Positions 6,713 through 18,892 of a DNA stretch of 40,894 nucleotides are shown one piece after another. Source of the DNA: Leptolyngbyaceae cyanobacterium T60_A2020_046 (GTDB lineage: Bacteria; Cyanobacteriota; Cyanobacteriia; Phormidesmidales; Phormidesmidaceae); NCBI GenBank assembly GCA_015272155.1, contig JACYME010000169.1, forward strand, positions 1-40,894, in the 5' to 3' direction. A program made the position numbers and the translations under genes. Each line of letters opens with the position of its first letter. Within the stretch, counting starts at the first letter, position 1. The notes beneath the pieces are model-generated. The model made no database searches. It was not told where the DNA came from and saw only the letters and a list, made by a program, of their open reading frames with translations.

Positions 6713-8704
6713 ATGGCGACCCGCAGTATCGCGGCTCCGCCAACCCTGGGGCCACAAACTTGGGCAAGACCTGCTATTGAGACTTCTGCTGACGTACGTG
6801 CCCTGTCTCAGATGATGGGGAACGTCCGGGTTGGGACTGGGGCAATCATTGCACCCGGAGCGCTGATTCAGGCAGAGGCAGATGCTCTCTTCTCGGTTGG
6901 TGCAGGAAGTCTCATCCAAGGTAGTGCAGTGGTGCAGGGCTCGGCTCATGGTCGAGTGTTGGGCGACGACGACCAGCCCTACTCCATTTGGATTGGGGCA
7001 GAGGTTTGCATTACGCACAAGGTTGTTGTTCAAGGCCCTGCCTACATCGGCGATCGCTGTTTTATCGGCTTTCGCTCCACGATTTTTAATGCTCGTCTTG
7101 GCAAGGGATGCGTCGTCATGATGCATGCCCTTGTTCAGGATGTCGAAATTCCAGCGGGACGATTTGTCCCATCGGGGTCGGTGATTAGTCGCCAAGAGCA
7201 GGCAGATGCCTTGCCCAAGGTTCAGCCTGAGGACTTGGCCTTCGTGCAAGATGTGGTCACTGCTAGCCGGGCCTCAGGTGCCCAATATGGCACCGCATCG
7301 GTCGGGGTTTCCTCCCCAGCGATGTCTGAGTCGCGCGATCGCCCCCCCTCAGTTCCGAGCAGTCACGACAACGGATCACGAACCATGCAACCTCACAAAC
7401 TAACCCCTGATATCGTGCAGCAGGTGCGACAGCTCTTGAGTCAGGGCTATCGAATTGGTACTGAGCACGCTGATAGCCGCCGCTACCGCAGCAACGTGTG
7501 GCAAACCTGCACCCCGGTGCAATCCACCCGTGAGCCAGAGGTGCTCGGGGCATTAGAAGCTTGCCTAGAGGAACATGCGGGTGAGTATGTGCGTATGTTT
7601 GGGATTGACCCCGTCGCCAAGTGCCGGGTCGCAACTACCACCATTCAGCGCCCTGATGGCAAACCCGTCCATGTTCAAAAGACCGCCGTCGCTGCCGCAG
7701 GGACATCGAGCCACAGCCCCGCAACTCCGAGCGATAACGGCAACGACGCAGGACTATCTCAGCATGTTCGTCAACTCCTGAACCAGGGGTGTCGAGTTGG
7801 CATTGAATATGCTGACCCACGCCGCTATCGCAGCAATGTGTGGCAAACCTGCACCCCGGTTAGTTCTACCCGCGAAGCCGATGTGCTGGCCGCTGTGCAA
7901 CAATGCCTCGCTGAACATGCGGGCGACTATGTGCGCATTTTTGGGATTGACGCCAATAAGCACCGCGTTCAAGCCACTACGATTCAGCGTCCTGATGGCA
8001 AGCCCATGAGTGCTGCGGGCGGTGCTGTCGGAAGCGGCCCCGCTGTTCCCGTTCATGCTGGTCACACAGCCCCAGGGGGTGGCCTGACCCCGGAGGTCAT
8101 GGATCAGGTGCGGCAGTTTTTGCGCCAGGGTTACCAAATTGGTACTGAACATGCTGATCAGCGCCGTTATCGCAGTAATGTGTGGCAAACCTGCACCCCA
8201 ATTCAGGCCAAAAGTGAGGGAGAGGTGTTTGCCGCGCTGCACCGTTGTCTGGCAGATCATGCAGGGGAATATGTGCGATTGTTTGGCATTGACCCGGCAG
8301 CAAAGCGACGGTTAGCTCCGGTCACGATTCAGCATCCCAACGGCAGTGCGCCGCAGGTTGCAGCCCCGAGTCGTGCCGCTGCATCCCCTTCATCGCCTTC
8401 ATCGCACAATGGATCGGCTCGGTCCGCAGTCGGAGGATCTGCCTCCCTAGGGAACGATGTGGTGCAGCAGGTGCAGCAGTTGGTTGGCCAAGGCTATCGC
8501 ATCAGCCTAGAACATGCTGATGTGCGTCGCTATCGCAGTGGCGTCTGGCAAACTAGCGGAATGATTGAGGGGCGCGGGTCTTCTGATGTGCTAGCAGCCC
8601 TTGAGGCGGGCTTGCGGGCCCATGCTGGGGAGTATGTGCGGCTTGTCGGGATTGATCCCCAGGCCAAGCGTCGCGTCCTTGAAACGACGATTCAGCGTCC
8701 GTAG
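6713..8704 (+). CDS. ccmM: Carboxysome assembly scaffold CcmM (gamma-CA-like domain plus four SSUL domains)
   Basis: A 663-residue scaffold that gathers Rubisco during carboxysome assembly. Residues about 30-190 form a left-handed beta-helix of the gamma-carbonic anhydrase family. Four Rubisco-small-subunit-like (SSUL) repeats follow at about 230-314, 346-430, 456-545 and 578-663, each with an RRYRS.VWQT motif. The first three SSULs carry a cysteine pair (WQTCTP and a later C); the last has none. The zinc ligands normally His-His-His are Q75, H102 and Q107, and the activating cysteine pair after the helix is absent, so this domain is probably not an active anhydrase. M225, just before SSUL1, could be an internal start giving a short CcmM35-type form, but its ribosome site is weak. 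Confidence 0.96.
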   Translation: MATRSIAAPPTLGPQTWARPAIETSADVRALSQMMGNVRVGTGAIIAPGALIQAEADALFSVGAGSLIQGSAVVQGSAHGRVLGDDDQPYSIWIGAEVCITHKVVVQGPAYIGDRCFIGFRSTIFNARLGKGCVVMMHALVQDVEIPAGRFVPSGSVISRQEQADALPKVQPEDLAFVQDVVTASRASGAQYGTASVGVSSPAMSESRDRPPSVPSSHDNGSRTMQPHKLTPDIVQQVRQLLSQGYRIGTEHADSRRYRSNVWQTCTPVQSTREPEVLGALEACLEEHAGEYVRMFGIDPVAKCRVATTTIQRPDGKPVHVQKTAVAAAGTSSHSPATPSDNGNDAGLSQHVRQLLNQGCRVGIEYADPRRYRSNVWQTCTPVSSTREADVLAAVQQCLAEHAGDYVRIFGIDANKHRVQATTIQRPDGKPMSAAGGAVGSGPAVPVHAGHTAPGGGLTPEVMDQVRQFLRQGYQIGTEHADQRRYRSNVWQTCTPIQAKSEGEVFAALHRCLADHAGEYVRLFGIDPAAKRRLAPVTIQHPNGSAPQVAAPSRAAASPSSPSSHNGSARSAVGGSASLGNDVVQQVQQLVGQGYRISLEHADVRRYRSGVWQTSGMIEGRGSSDVLAALEAGLRAHAGEYVRLVGIDPQAKRRVLETTIQRP

Positions 8705-8709
8705 TTCCC

Positions 8710-9252
8710 GTGAGCAGGCTGATGCCTCGGCACGATTCAACAGTGACATCAGCGGCATTTGAGGTCTGGGGGGATGTGGTCATTGCTCCGAGTGCTGCGA
8801 TCGCGTCTGGAGTCGTGCTAGAGGCCAGCCCTGGAACCCGGCTCATCATTCAGGCAGGGGTGTGCATTGGGGCTGGTGCTGTGGTGCAGTCTCTCTGGGG
8901 CGACCTCGTTTTAGCAGAGGGGGTCAACCTGGGATCTGGCGTGCTGGTGTTAGGGCACGGCACTGTCGGCACGCAGACCTGCGTTGGAGCGGAGAGTACG
9001 GTCATTAACCCCAACCTCGCTGCTGGGGAAATTGTGGCAGCGCGATCGCTCCTTGGGGATCCAAGTTCTCTGCCCAGCCCATCTAGGGAAGGTGGAGCGG
9101 CAGCGGCGGCAGCGGAATCTGATGTGGCAGAATCTGCCGAAGTGACAACCGTTGAGGAAGGGGCGATCGCCCACCACACAGTAATTTATGGCCGTGACCA
9201 AGTCACCCAACTGATTCAAACCCTGTTTCCTCATCGGCGATCCCTGTCCTAA
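8710..9252 (+). CDS. ccmN: Carboxysome assembly protein CcmN
   Basis: A 180-residue adaptor joining the CcmM/Rubisco core to the shell. Residues about 15-115 are hexapeptide (left-handed beta-helix) repeats. An Ala/Glu-rich linker near residues 120-160 leads to a C-terminal encapsulation peptide, VIYGRDQVTQLIQTLFPHR, the amphipathic helix that binds CcmK. The start is either the GTG at 8710 or the ATG at 8722 four codons later; neither has a strong ribosome site. It lies 5 bp after ccmM and is probably coupled to it. Confidence 0.94.
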   Translation: MSRLMPRHDSTVTSAAFEVWGDVVIAPSAAIASGVVLEASPGTRLIIQAGVCIGAGAVVQSLWGDLVLAEGVNLGSGVLVLGHGTVGTQTCVGAESTVINPNLAAGEIVAARSLLGDPSSLPSPSREGGAAAAAAESDVAESAEVTTVEEGAIAHHTVIYGRDQVTQLIQTLFPHRRSLS

Positions 9253-9356
9253 GCTTTGCCTTTCCTGCATTTGGTGACATTTCACCGACTCTTGACCGCC
9301 GATCCAGGCGAAATCCCTACAATAGAAGTCAATCGTTCCCTTAGACGAGGCCCATC

Positions 9357-10199
9357 ATGACGGCCAATCTAGACCTCTCCGCTCGCCAGTCTGCCCATCG
9401 TCCGCCCACACGCTGGGCCAGTAAGCTACAGGGGGCAGCCCTGGGGATGGTCTCTGTGCAAAGCTTTCCGGCAGTTGTGGGGACTGCGGACGCGATGTTG
9501 AAATCGGCAGATGTGACGCTGATTGGCTACGAAAAAACGGGCTCAGGTCAGTGTACTGCGATCGTGCGCGGGGGCGTTGCAGATGTGCGCATGGCCGTTG
9601 AGGCTGGGAAGCAGACTGCTACCCAGTTCGGTCAGTTTATTGCGTCATCGCTCATTCCGCGACCACTCCCGAACCTAGAGGCCGTGCTGCCTATCTGTGC
9701 CCACTTGGATGAGTTGGAGCGGATCGGCCGGGGACGAATGGGCAACCAAGCGATCGGCCTGCTCGAAACGCGTGGATTTCCTGCCATGGTCGGGGCTGCG
9801 GATGCCATGACCAAGGCCGCAGACGTGAAGGTGGTGGCGCATCAGACAATTGGGGATGGCCTGTGTACCGTCATCATTCGCGGCTCCTTGCCGAATGTGG
9901 CGATCGCGGTCGAAGCTGGTATGCACGAGGCCGAGCGCATCGGCGAGCTTCACGCCGTGATGGTGATCCCACGGCCTTTGGACGACCTTGAGCACTCCCT
10001 GCCGATGGCGCAGGAAGAACCGGTCGAGCAGCCGGTGCGCCTGCCACTGAAGCTCGAAGAAAAACAAAAGGAACTGATGCCCGTGGCCGAAGTCGCCGAA
10101 GCCGAAATTGCGAAGGAAATGGCTTTGCCCGAGCCCGATGTTCGTCCAGCAGTGCCTATCAATCTTCCAGAACCCTTGACCGAAGAGTCCTTCGACTAG
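9357..10199 (+). CDS. ccmO: Carboxysome shell protein CcmO (tandem BMC domains)
   Basis: A 280-residue protein with two BMC domains in tandem, about 29-115 and 130-213. It has a 28-residue N-terminal extension and an acidic, proline-containing tail from 214 that looks disordered. Tandem-BMC CcmO forms pseudohexameric trimers at facets or edges and is required for shell closure in Synechococcus elongatus. A GACGAGG ribosome site precedes the ATG by 6 bases. The 104-bp gap after ccmN contains TTGACC and TACAAT, but 20 bp apart, so a separate promoter is only possible. Its 3' end overlaps convergent miaA by 4 bp. Confidence 0.95.
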   Translation: MTANLDLSARQSAHRPPTRWASKLQGAALGMVSVQSFPAVVGTADAMLKSADVTLIGYEKTGSGQCTAIVRGGVADVRMAVEAGKQTATQFGQFIASSLIPRPLPNLEAVLPICAHLDELERIGRGRMGNQAIGLLETRGFPAMVGAADAMTKAADVKVVAHQTIGDGLCTVIIRGSLPNVAIAVEAGMHEAERIGELHAVMVIPRPLDDLEHSLPMAQEEPVEQPVRLPLKLEEKQKELMPVAEVAEAEIAKEMALPEPDVRPAVPINLPEPLTEESFD

Positions 10200-11218
10200 C
10201 TTTGGGCGGAGAGCGGACGGGTTTGCCGATGGATCGCTGCCAAGAATTCTGCGATCGCGTGCCAAACCTGATCAAGCAAATCCGGCGCAGTGCAGTCAAA
10301 CCAGCAAATGTCGCGCTTGCGAAACCAAGTGCATTGGCGTTTGGCAAACTGGCGCGTATGGGTGATGATGCGCGATCTCGCCACGTCAAGACTGCAATCG
10401 CCCTGGAGATACTCCAAAATTTCTCCGTAGCCCAGCGTCTTTAGCACCGGCAAGTCTTTACCATAGCGATCGCATAGCCCTTCCACCTCGGCCACAAGCC
10501 CCTGAGCTAGCATGGCCTCCGTGCGCCGCGCGATGCGGTGCTCTAAGGTGGCGGCGTCACATGCTAGCCCCAGATAAAGAATGGGATAATCGGGGGGATG
10601 CTGACCTTGCTGGGCCGACAGGGGCTGCCCCGTCACATAGGCCACCTCCAAAGCGCGCAGCGTTCGCACCACATCATTAGGATGAATTCGAGTGGCGGCC
10701 ACGTGATCGATTTGCTGCAACATGGCATAACATTGGGCTTGTCCAAGGTGGGCAAGCTGCGATCGCAACTCAGCCTGAGGAGCTACCGGGGGAATTTTTA
10801 GCCCCTGCACCACGGCATCAATATAGAGGCCCGTTCCTCCGACTAATAAAGGAATGCTCTGTGTCGTTTGGTGTAGGTCGTGAATCAGCCCTTGAGCGGC
10901 ATGCTGATACTCCGCAACGGTGTAAGTCTGTCGCGGATCACAGATGTCGATCAGCGCGTGGGGCACCCGCGATCGCTCCGACAGAGTTGGCTTAGCCGTA
11001 CCGATATCTAGCTCTCGATAAACGAGTCGGGAATCGGCGCTGAGAATGATGCCTCCAAGACGCCGGGCGATCGCCAAAGACAGTCCCGTTTTTCCCGTTG
11101 CCGTTGCCCCGCCAAGCACAATCAAGGCTGGTACACTTGAACTGAATCCCAAAAGGGACTGAGAGTGCGTCAAAAAATGTAGGGATTCAGGGGTCTCCAT
11201 CCCCTTCTCAGACATCAT
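10196..11218 (-). CDS. miaA: tRNA dimethylallyltransferase MiaA
   Basis: A 340-residue enzyme that transfers a dimethylallyl group to N6 of A37 in tRNAs reading codons that start with U. The P-loop GATATGKT is at residues 37-44, followed by SADSRLVYRELDIGTAKP and LLVGGTGLYIDAVVQG, all typical of MiaA. The N-terminus is about 30 residues longer than the P-loop needs, so ATG codons at 11215 or near 11200 could be the real start. It is divergent from gyrB, with a 109-bp shared promoter region, and converges on ccmO with a 4-bp overlap. Confidence 0.95.
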   Translation of the reverse strand: MMSEKGMETPESLHFLTHSQSLLGFSSSVPALIVLGGATATGKTGLSLAIARRLGGIILSADSRLVYRELDIGTAKPTLSERSRVPHALIDICDPRQTYTVAEYQHAAQGLIHDLHQTTQSIPLLVGGTGLYIDAVVQGLKIPPVAPQAELRSQLAHLGQAQCYAMLQQIDHVAATRIHPNDVVRTLRALEVAYVTGQPLSAQQGQHPPDYPILYLGLACDAATLEHRIARRTEAMLAQGLVAEVEGLCDRYGKDLPVLKTLGYGEILEYLQGDCSLDVARSRIITHTRQFAKRQCTWFRKRDICWFDCTAPDLLDQVWHAIAEFLAAIHRQTRPLSAQS

Positions 11219-11253
11219 CAGAATGCCGCCTAGAATCTCTCGGGACAGGTTTG

Positions 11254-11262
11254 TGCTAAAAT
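11254..11262 (+). promoter_or_regulatory. Candidate extended -10 promoter of gyrB
   Basis: TGCTAAAAT is an extended -10 element (TGn followed by TAAAAT) about 65 bp upstream of the gyrB start. No good -35 is present, which extended -10 promoters tolerate. Confidence 0.35.
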
Positions 11263-11321
11263 TTTAAGGCGTTTTGGCCTAAAAACTTTAAGCGGGCGTT
11301 GAAGCGCCATTTCAGGAGTAG

Positions 11322-14452
<3,131 letters not shown>

Positions 14453-14519
14453 CCTTCAATCTCTTGCCGCGATCGCAAACTTTCAGGATTGTACGGGCTG
14501 GGCCAACCTCGCGGCCATG

Positions 14520-14554
14520 AAAAATCGGCCAGACCGAGAAACCGATCTGACCGA
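14520..14554 (-). terminator. Rho-independent terminator of the PEP-CTERM gene
   Basis: On the minus strand TCGGTCAGATCG pairs with CGGTCTGGCCGA around a 6-nt loop; the two G.U pairs form only in the minus-strand RNA. A run of five U follows. It lies about 45 bp after the stop at 14601, and the strand asymmetry of the wobble pairs supports the orientation. Confidence 0.75.
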
Positions 14555-14600
14555 GTTCGCGTTAGATGCCGGAGCAATTCGGCTGATTTAGCCAAGTTGA

Positions 14601-15488
14601 CTAAGCAATGCGGGTGCGACGCTGAGACATCACCAAGCCGGCCACCGCTGCAAGACCCAAAATCATCGTAGGTTCTGGCACATCCTCAGAATCAGGCGGG
14701 ATTTCCACGGGACGCAGGGTGCTCGCGATCGCCATCCCATCGTTCAGACACTCTGCAAACACGTGGGCGATGTAGTCACCATCGGGCAGTAGATTGCGGT
14801 CGAAGCTAAAGCCAAAGGTATATTTCCCCTTTGTGCCAAAGGGGCTAAAGTCGAGCCCGAGATCGGCCAAATCCGTTGCCCCGAGTAAGTTAATACCGCC
14901 CAAGAAATCGCCCGTTTTAATCAGCGTGCTGGCTTTCCAGTTGGTGTTCACGCCGGACTGGAAGTAAGCATCTGTGTTGGACAGGTCAGCCATTGTGGGG
15001 TCAATGGTGTTATTGTTGAGGGTATGTTGATTGAGGTGTCCATAGCCCAGGTTATACTGCGCAGTGTTTTGCCCCGTCACGTTGCCATAGAGCCCGAGTT
15101 GCCCAACGCCAGAGTCGTTGCCCTCAGCAAATTTCACGGCAAAGAGGCTGCCGTTGGCATCGTCCAACCCGAACCCGGTGAAGTTGAAGAACAGATCACC
15201 ATAGGTCATGCTGCCATTCAGTGCGTTTCTATGGGCAAACCCGGTCAAGGCCAAGTTTGAGTTGATGCCAACAAACACCTTATCAGCGGTAGACTTCACC
15301 GCAATACCGTAAAACTCAAACCTGCTCTGTTCCCCAACAACCCCAAAGTCAGTCCCGTCGGTGAACGAATCAATGGCGTAATTCCAGTCGCCAACCAAGG
15401 TGCCTGCTTGGCTTGGCAGTGCCCCTGCACCGAGGGCCAATAAGGTCAAACTTGTGGTGAGTAACGAGGTTTTAACTAAACCTTTCAT
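14601..15488 (-). CDS. PEP-CTERM domain surface/exported protein
   Basis: A 295-residue exported protein. It starts with a signal peptide (MKGLVKTSLLTTSLTLLALGAGALPSQAG, cleavage near residue 28). It ends with a PEP-CTERM sorting signal: VPEP near residue 272, a hydrophobic segment (MILGLAAVAGLVM) and a basic SQRRTR tail, the target of exosortase. The body is rich in Gly, Asn, Asp and aromatic residues, typical of beta-rich surface proteins. It is probably cell-surface or extracellular; the ligand is unknown. An AGGAG ribosome site lies 8 bases before the ATG. No exosortase gene is in the window. Confidence 0.85.
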   Translation of the reverse strand: MKGLVKTSLLTTSLTLLALGAGALPSQAGTLVGDWNYAIDSFTDGTDFGVVGEQSRFEFYGIAVKSTADKVFVGINSNLALTGFAHRNALNGSMTYGDLFFNFTGFGLDDANGSLFAVKFAEGNDSGVGQLGLYGNVTGQNTAQYNLGYGHLNQHTLNNNTIDPTMADLSNTDAYFQSGVNTNWKASTLIKTGDFLGGINLLGATDLADLGLDFSPFGTKGKYTFGFSFDRNLLPDGDYIAHVFAECLNDGMAIASTLRPVEIPPDSEDVPEPTMILGLAAVAGLVMSQRRTRIA

Positions 15489-15989
15489 TGGACAGACTCC
15501 TTTTGCTGAGTTTCTTCACTGATGTTTCCGTGGGAGGTTCTGAATCGCGACCCCGTTCCGTCGCCTCGTTCACAGCCGCTGTCGCGCTAATTGCCTCAAC
15601 CACATCACCCTGTTGGGTCTAAAATTACTCAACCACCTACTGAAGCGCAAACTGAGATATATGGGGTGTATGGAAAGATTGCATCTATCTGGGGTTGTCG
15701 TTTTTTGTATAAAGCGGGACGTTTATCTCGGGAAATACAGATAACATTATTACCCTGGCTCAATTGGTTGTTGTCGGCGAAGGTGTGCAGCGATTTTTTT
15801 AGATGAAAAATAATAGAGAGGGAATCTTTGCTTGGAAAAACTGCCGGATTTCTAGGGCAAGCTCAGAAAAGGTTATGCTCCAGATTCCTATTTTCCTGAA
15901 GTTTTCCTCAGAGCTTTCACGGAAAGATGGATAGGACATACTGCCCCATCTGCTGGCAAAACATCCCATAATTATCTGGCCGTAAGAAA
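15489..15989. other. AT-rich intergenic stretch
   Basis: About 500 bp without a supported gene, noticeably richer in A and T than its neighbours and free of HIP1 octamers. Short open frames on both strands (around 15591-15806 and 15799-16008) show no family features. It should contain the promoter of the PEP-CTERM gene near 15500-15560. Confidence 0.5.
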
Positions 15990-17582
15990 TTAACAGCGAA
16001 GGAGCCAAACTGTTTCAGGCATTAATTCTGGTAAGGGTTCGCTAGGACAGGCGTAGGCGTTGCGAAATTCTTCTGATGGTTGAAAGAGCAGCTTCGTTGT
16101 GGCTTGCTCGACAAGGGGTGGGGTTTCTGAAAGTGGTGTGAGCTGAAAGAGGGTGGTGTCTGGGAGGCGGTGGGCGAGGGAAATGAAGTCGCCCACGGTG
16201 GTGCCTCGATTTTGGCCCATGAGGACAACCGGAGGGGGTTGGGTCGCGATCGCGCTTGCGATCTGCGCATTTTGGTAGCTCACCCCCTTATTCCACCATG
16301 AGGGCGAGGTGGCGCTGAGGGAAGCTGAGATGAGCCCAGAACAGAGCAGAACGGTAAGCCCCACCACAACTTGGCGCGGGCGGTGGCGAGCGCGATCGCT
16401 CAGCCAGCCAGCCATGAGCACGACGATTCCCAACAATGTGGGAAAAAAGTAACGGGTGTGGCTAGAGATTTGGGTGCTGCGTACAATGTCGCCACCCATG
16501 AGGACGGCGGCAGGAATCACCACCAAGCTAATGGGCAAGAGTCCCACACGATAGGGCTGCGATCGCGCCATCTGCACCATTGCTACGCCAATGAGTCCCA
16601 CCAGAATGGCAGGCACCAAGTAGGTATAGAGATGGCTTAAGGGGAGGTTCATATCCACAAATACCGAGGCAAAATGAAGACCCCAGAGCTTGATACGCAC
16701 CCCCCAAGGGGGAACGGCATAGATCCAGTCGGTGACGGTTTTGAGGCGACCCATGCGGGTGATGATGACCAGCATCCACGGTACAAAGAGAAGACTGCTG
16801 CCCGCGATCGCCAGTCCCAAAGAAAGCCACCGACGCTTGGGCAGCGCGATCGCCCCATAAACCGCGTGGGCCATCAAGGTCAGCCCCGCCAGCACCGAGG
16901 TATACAGCCCCAGGGCCAGAGCCACGCTATAGAACAACCATGCCCGTGGGGTGGGCTGACGCACTGCCCGCACCAACAGCCAGCTTGCGAGGAGCGTCAG
17001 CAGTCCCCACAAACTATATTCCCGAGCCTCTTGGGCATAGAGAATTTGTACGGGAGACAGCGCCAACAGGGCAACTCCAATGAGGGCCGCGCGCCGAGAC
17101 TGATATAGCGCGCGGCACAGAAGCGCCATGATCGGCACCGCCGCAATGCTGAATAGGGCTGACAGGCTGCGAAAAGCAGCGATCGACGTGCCCCATCCTT
17201 TTACCCAAATCCACAGCAGCAGGTAATAGAGGGGCGGATGTTCGGGATGGTCGAGGAGCGATCGCCATGTATCCCCAAAGGTGGCATCAGGCGCAAATTG
17301 CTGAAATTTCAAAAGTTCAGCCCCAGTGATGGGTTCTCCCGTCATCACCGCAGCCTGAACCGCAGCGCCAATGTGTCCTGTCACCCGAAGCAGGGTATAA
17401 ACCTCGTCGTGCCACAGCACCTTATCGTCGAGTCTAAAAAGGCGAAAGGCGATGCCCAAGGAAAAACAAAGGGCGATCGCCAGCCAGAGTATTGAAGATT
17501 CGCGAGGGGACGCGAGTTTAGAAAGAGTAGCCAATTTTGCCAAAGTTGGTAATGAGCGCAACGTTCGTATGCTCAAGAGCAT
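15990..17582 (-). CDS. GT39/ArnT-like membrane glycosyltransferase
   Basis: A 530-residue GT-C fold membrane glycosyltransferase related to family 39 enzymes that use polyprenyl-phosphate sugars. It has about ten hydrophobic segments. The first periplasmic loop carries the acidic motif WHDEVYTLLR near residue 58, followed by HPEHPPLYYLLLWIW, both typical of this superfamily. The C-terminal 90 residues are a soluble domain. The start overlaps the upstream 419-aa gene by 65 bp; several in-frame TTG codons follow, so the real start may be later. The substrate cannot be read from sequence. Confidence 0.85.
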   Translation of the reverse strand: MLLSIRTLRSLPTLAKLATLSKLASPRESSILWLAIALCFSLGIAFRLFRLDDKVLWHDEVYTLLRVTGHIGAAVQAAVMTGEPITGAELLKFQQFAPDATFGDTWRSLLDHPEHPPLYYLLLWIWVKGWGTSIAAFRSLSALFSIAAVPIMALLCRALYQSRRAALIGVALLALSPVQILYAQEAREYSLWGLLTLLASWLLVRAVRQPTPRAWLFYSVALALGLYTSVLAGLTLMAHAVYGAIALPKRRWLSLGLAIAGSSLLFVPWMLVIITRMGRLKTVTDWIYAVPPWGVRIKLWGLHFASVFVDMNLPLSHLYTYLVPAILVGLIGVAMVQMARSQPYRVGLLPISLVVIPAAVLMGGDIVRSTQISSHTRYFFPTLLGIVVLMAGWLSDRARHRPRQVVVGLTVLLCSGLISASLSATSPSWWNKGVSYQNAQIASAIATQPPPVVLMGQNRGTTVGDFISLAHRLPDTTLFQLTPLSETPPLVEQATTKLLFQPSEEFRNAYACPSEPLPELMPETVWLLRC

Positions 17583-18777
17583 CGATCAGCCACGGCACTT
17601 CAGCGCACTTGGCCTGTTCGTGATGGTTAAACAAAACCGCCATCCGATTTTCAAGCCAAGGCTTCACCGCAGCACAAAATAGCACCACCCGCAATAGCAT
17701 ACCAACAGTGAGGGGATATCCGACTTCGTGAATCAGTCGCCAAAAATAGCGAAACGTGGGTTGTTGCCGACCCTTCACGACCAAAAAGTTCAACACCTTT
17801 TGGCAGAGCGTTAACACCATAGAGTCGGTAATGCGCTGCCCATCTAAATCCTGCATGGTTTCTCGCAAGTATTGCCGGAGCTCTTTGCCAAAGGTCGTAT
17901 TGACATAGGCTGGAGCCATGTCCACCAACGGAGCGAGCAAATATTCCAAAAACTCTTCTTTGAATTCTCGAAACGACCGGGCTGTTTTGCTGTAAGTGCG
18001 GAACATTTCTGCCAAATCGCGATGGCTCCGATTGCCTTCGACCTTGCCGGTGTAATAGGCCAGCGCTTCTGTCAATGCTTCGGCACTGAGCAGGGTTGGG
18101 TTTGGCAGGGGGCGATCGCGTTCTGCCGGGGTGCGTTGGCGATCGCGATATCGCGCCAGCTTGATCCCCAACTGAGTTTCAGCCTTCTGGCGAAGTTGCA
18201 GCACGTTTTCCTTTTGGGATTGATCGCTGTCTTTCGTCAGTAAGCTGTTGTCATACAAGAAAGGATAACGCCGTAACTGACGTGCCAAGGGCTGAGCTGC
18301 GTAGTCATCCGAGGCGTCGGCAGTGGCCTCATCAACAATGTGGGCAAACCGACGCAACGCGATGTATTGCTCAGTCTCGACAAACTGGCCAACCAAATGA
18401 CGAATGCGATGGGTCGCATATTCCGTCGTGGCCGTTTGGGGCACGGATTCAAACAGCCGCACTAGTTCGGGGATTGCCCAGTGATCACGCGGCTGGGTAT
18501 ACCAGGGGTTGATGAGCGTATAGCTGCATCGGTTTAGGGTGTACTTGAACTCCCGGTTTGCCTCGGGGCGCTGGGTCAACTCCACCAGCACGTCCCAGAC
18601 GTTGGTGTCGGTGTAACCCTCTGCTTCGATAAAGAGTTGGCGAAACCGCTCCAGCACAACATCCGCAGATTCTTGCTGGCGACAATTCTGCCAATGTTGA
18701 TAAAGCTGGTTTTCCAACTCAGCCGTTGATGCCTGATTATGACTCGACCAAGACTCGTAGGAATCCATCGTGCTCAT
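17518..18777 (-). CDS. Conserved protein of unknown function, paralogue A
   Basis: A 419-residue mostly helical protein with no signal peptide and no enzyme motif I recognise. It is clearly related to the protein at 25107-26390 along its whole length. Shared blocks include RF..LFIE..GY.D, LNRC...L.N.W...P, ETEQ...LRR.A..ID, RYP.LY, NPTLLS, LNFLVV, VKP.LE.R...LFNH and WLI..LE..NVAL. The C-terminal block contains hydrophobic stretches but no obvious long membrane anchor. The gene overlaps the downstream glycosyltransferase by 65 bp, so the two are probably co-expressed. A 24-bp tandem repeat lies about 115 bp upstream. Confidence 0.85.
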   Translation of the reverse strand: MSTMDSYESWSSHNQASTAELENQLYQHWQNCRQQESADVVLERFRQLFIEAEGYTDTNVWDVLVELTQRPEANREFKYTLNRCSYTLINPWYTQPRDHWAIPELVRLFESVPQTATTEYATHRIRHLVGQFVETEQYIALRRFAHIVDEATADASDDYAAQPLARQLRRYPFLYDNSLLTKDSDQSQKENVLQLRQKAETQLGIKLARYRDRQRTPAERDRPLPNPTLLSAEALTEALAYYTGKVEGNRSHRDLAEMFRTYSKTARSFREFKEEFLEYLLAPLVDMAPAYVNTTFGKELRQYLRETMQDLDGQRITDSMVLTLCQKVLNFLVVKGRQQPTFRYFWRLIHEVGYPLTVGMLLRVVLFCAAVKPWLENRMAVLFNHHEQAKCAEVPWLIDALEHTNVALITNFGKIGYSF

Positions 18778-18892
18778 TAGGGTAGATGACGTAAATCAGC
18801 CCGATCGCACCTGCACCCGACTCAACTATCAGAAAATCGCGATCGCGGAGTTCGCTGGCAGACTGCTTACCAACACCGGGCTGTCTCGATAG

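Noticed and set aside
15489-15989. Lack of HIP1 octamers as proof of foreign DNA (also 24223-25106)
   Set aside because: The stretches are only 0.5-0.9 kb, and absence over such lengths can occur by chance.
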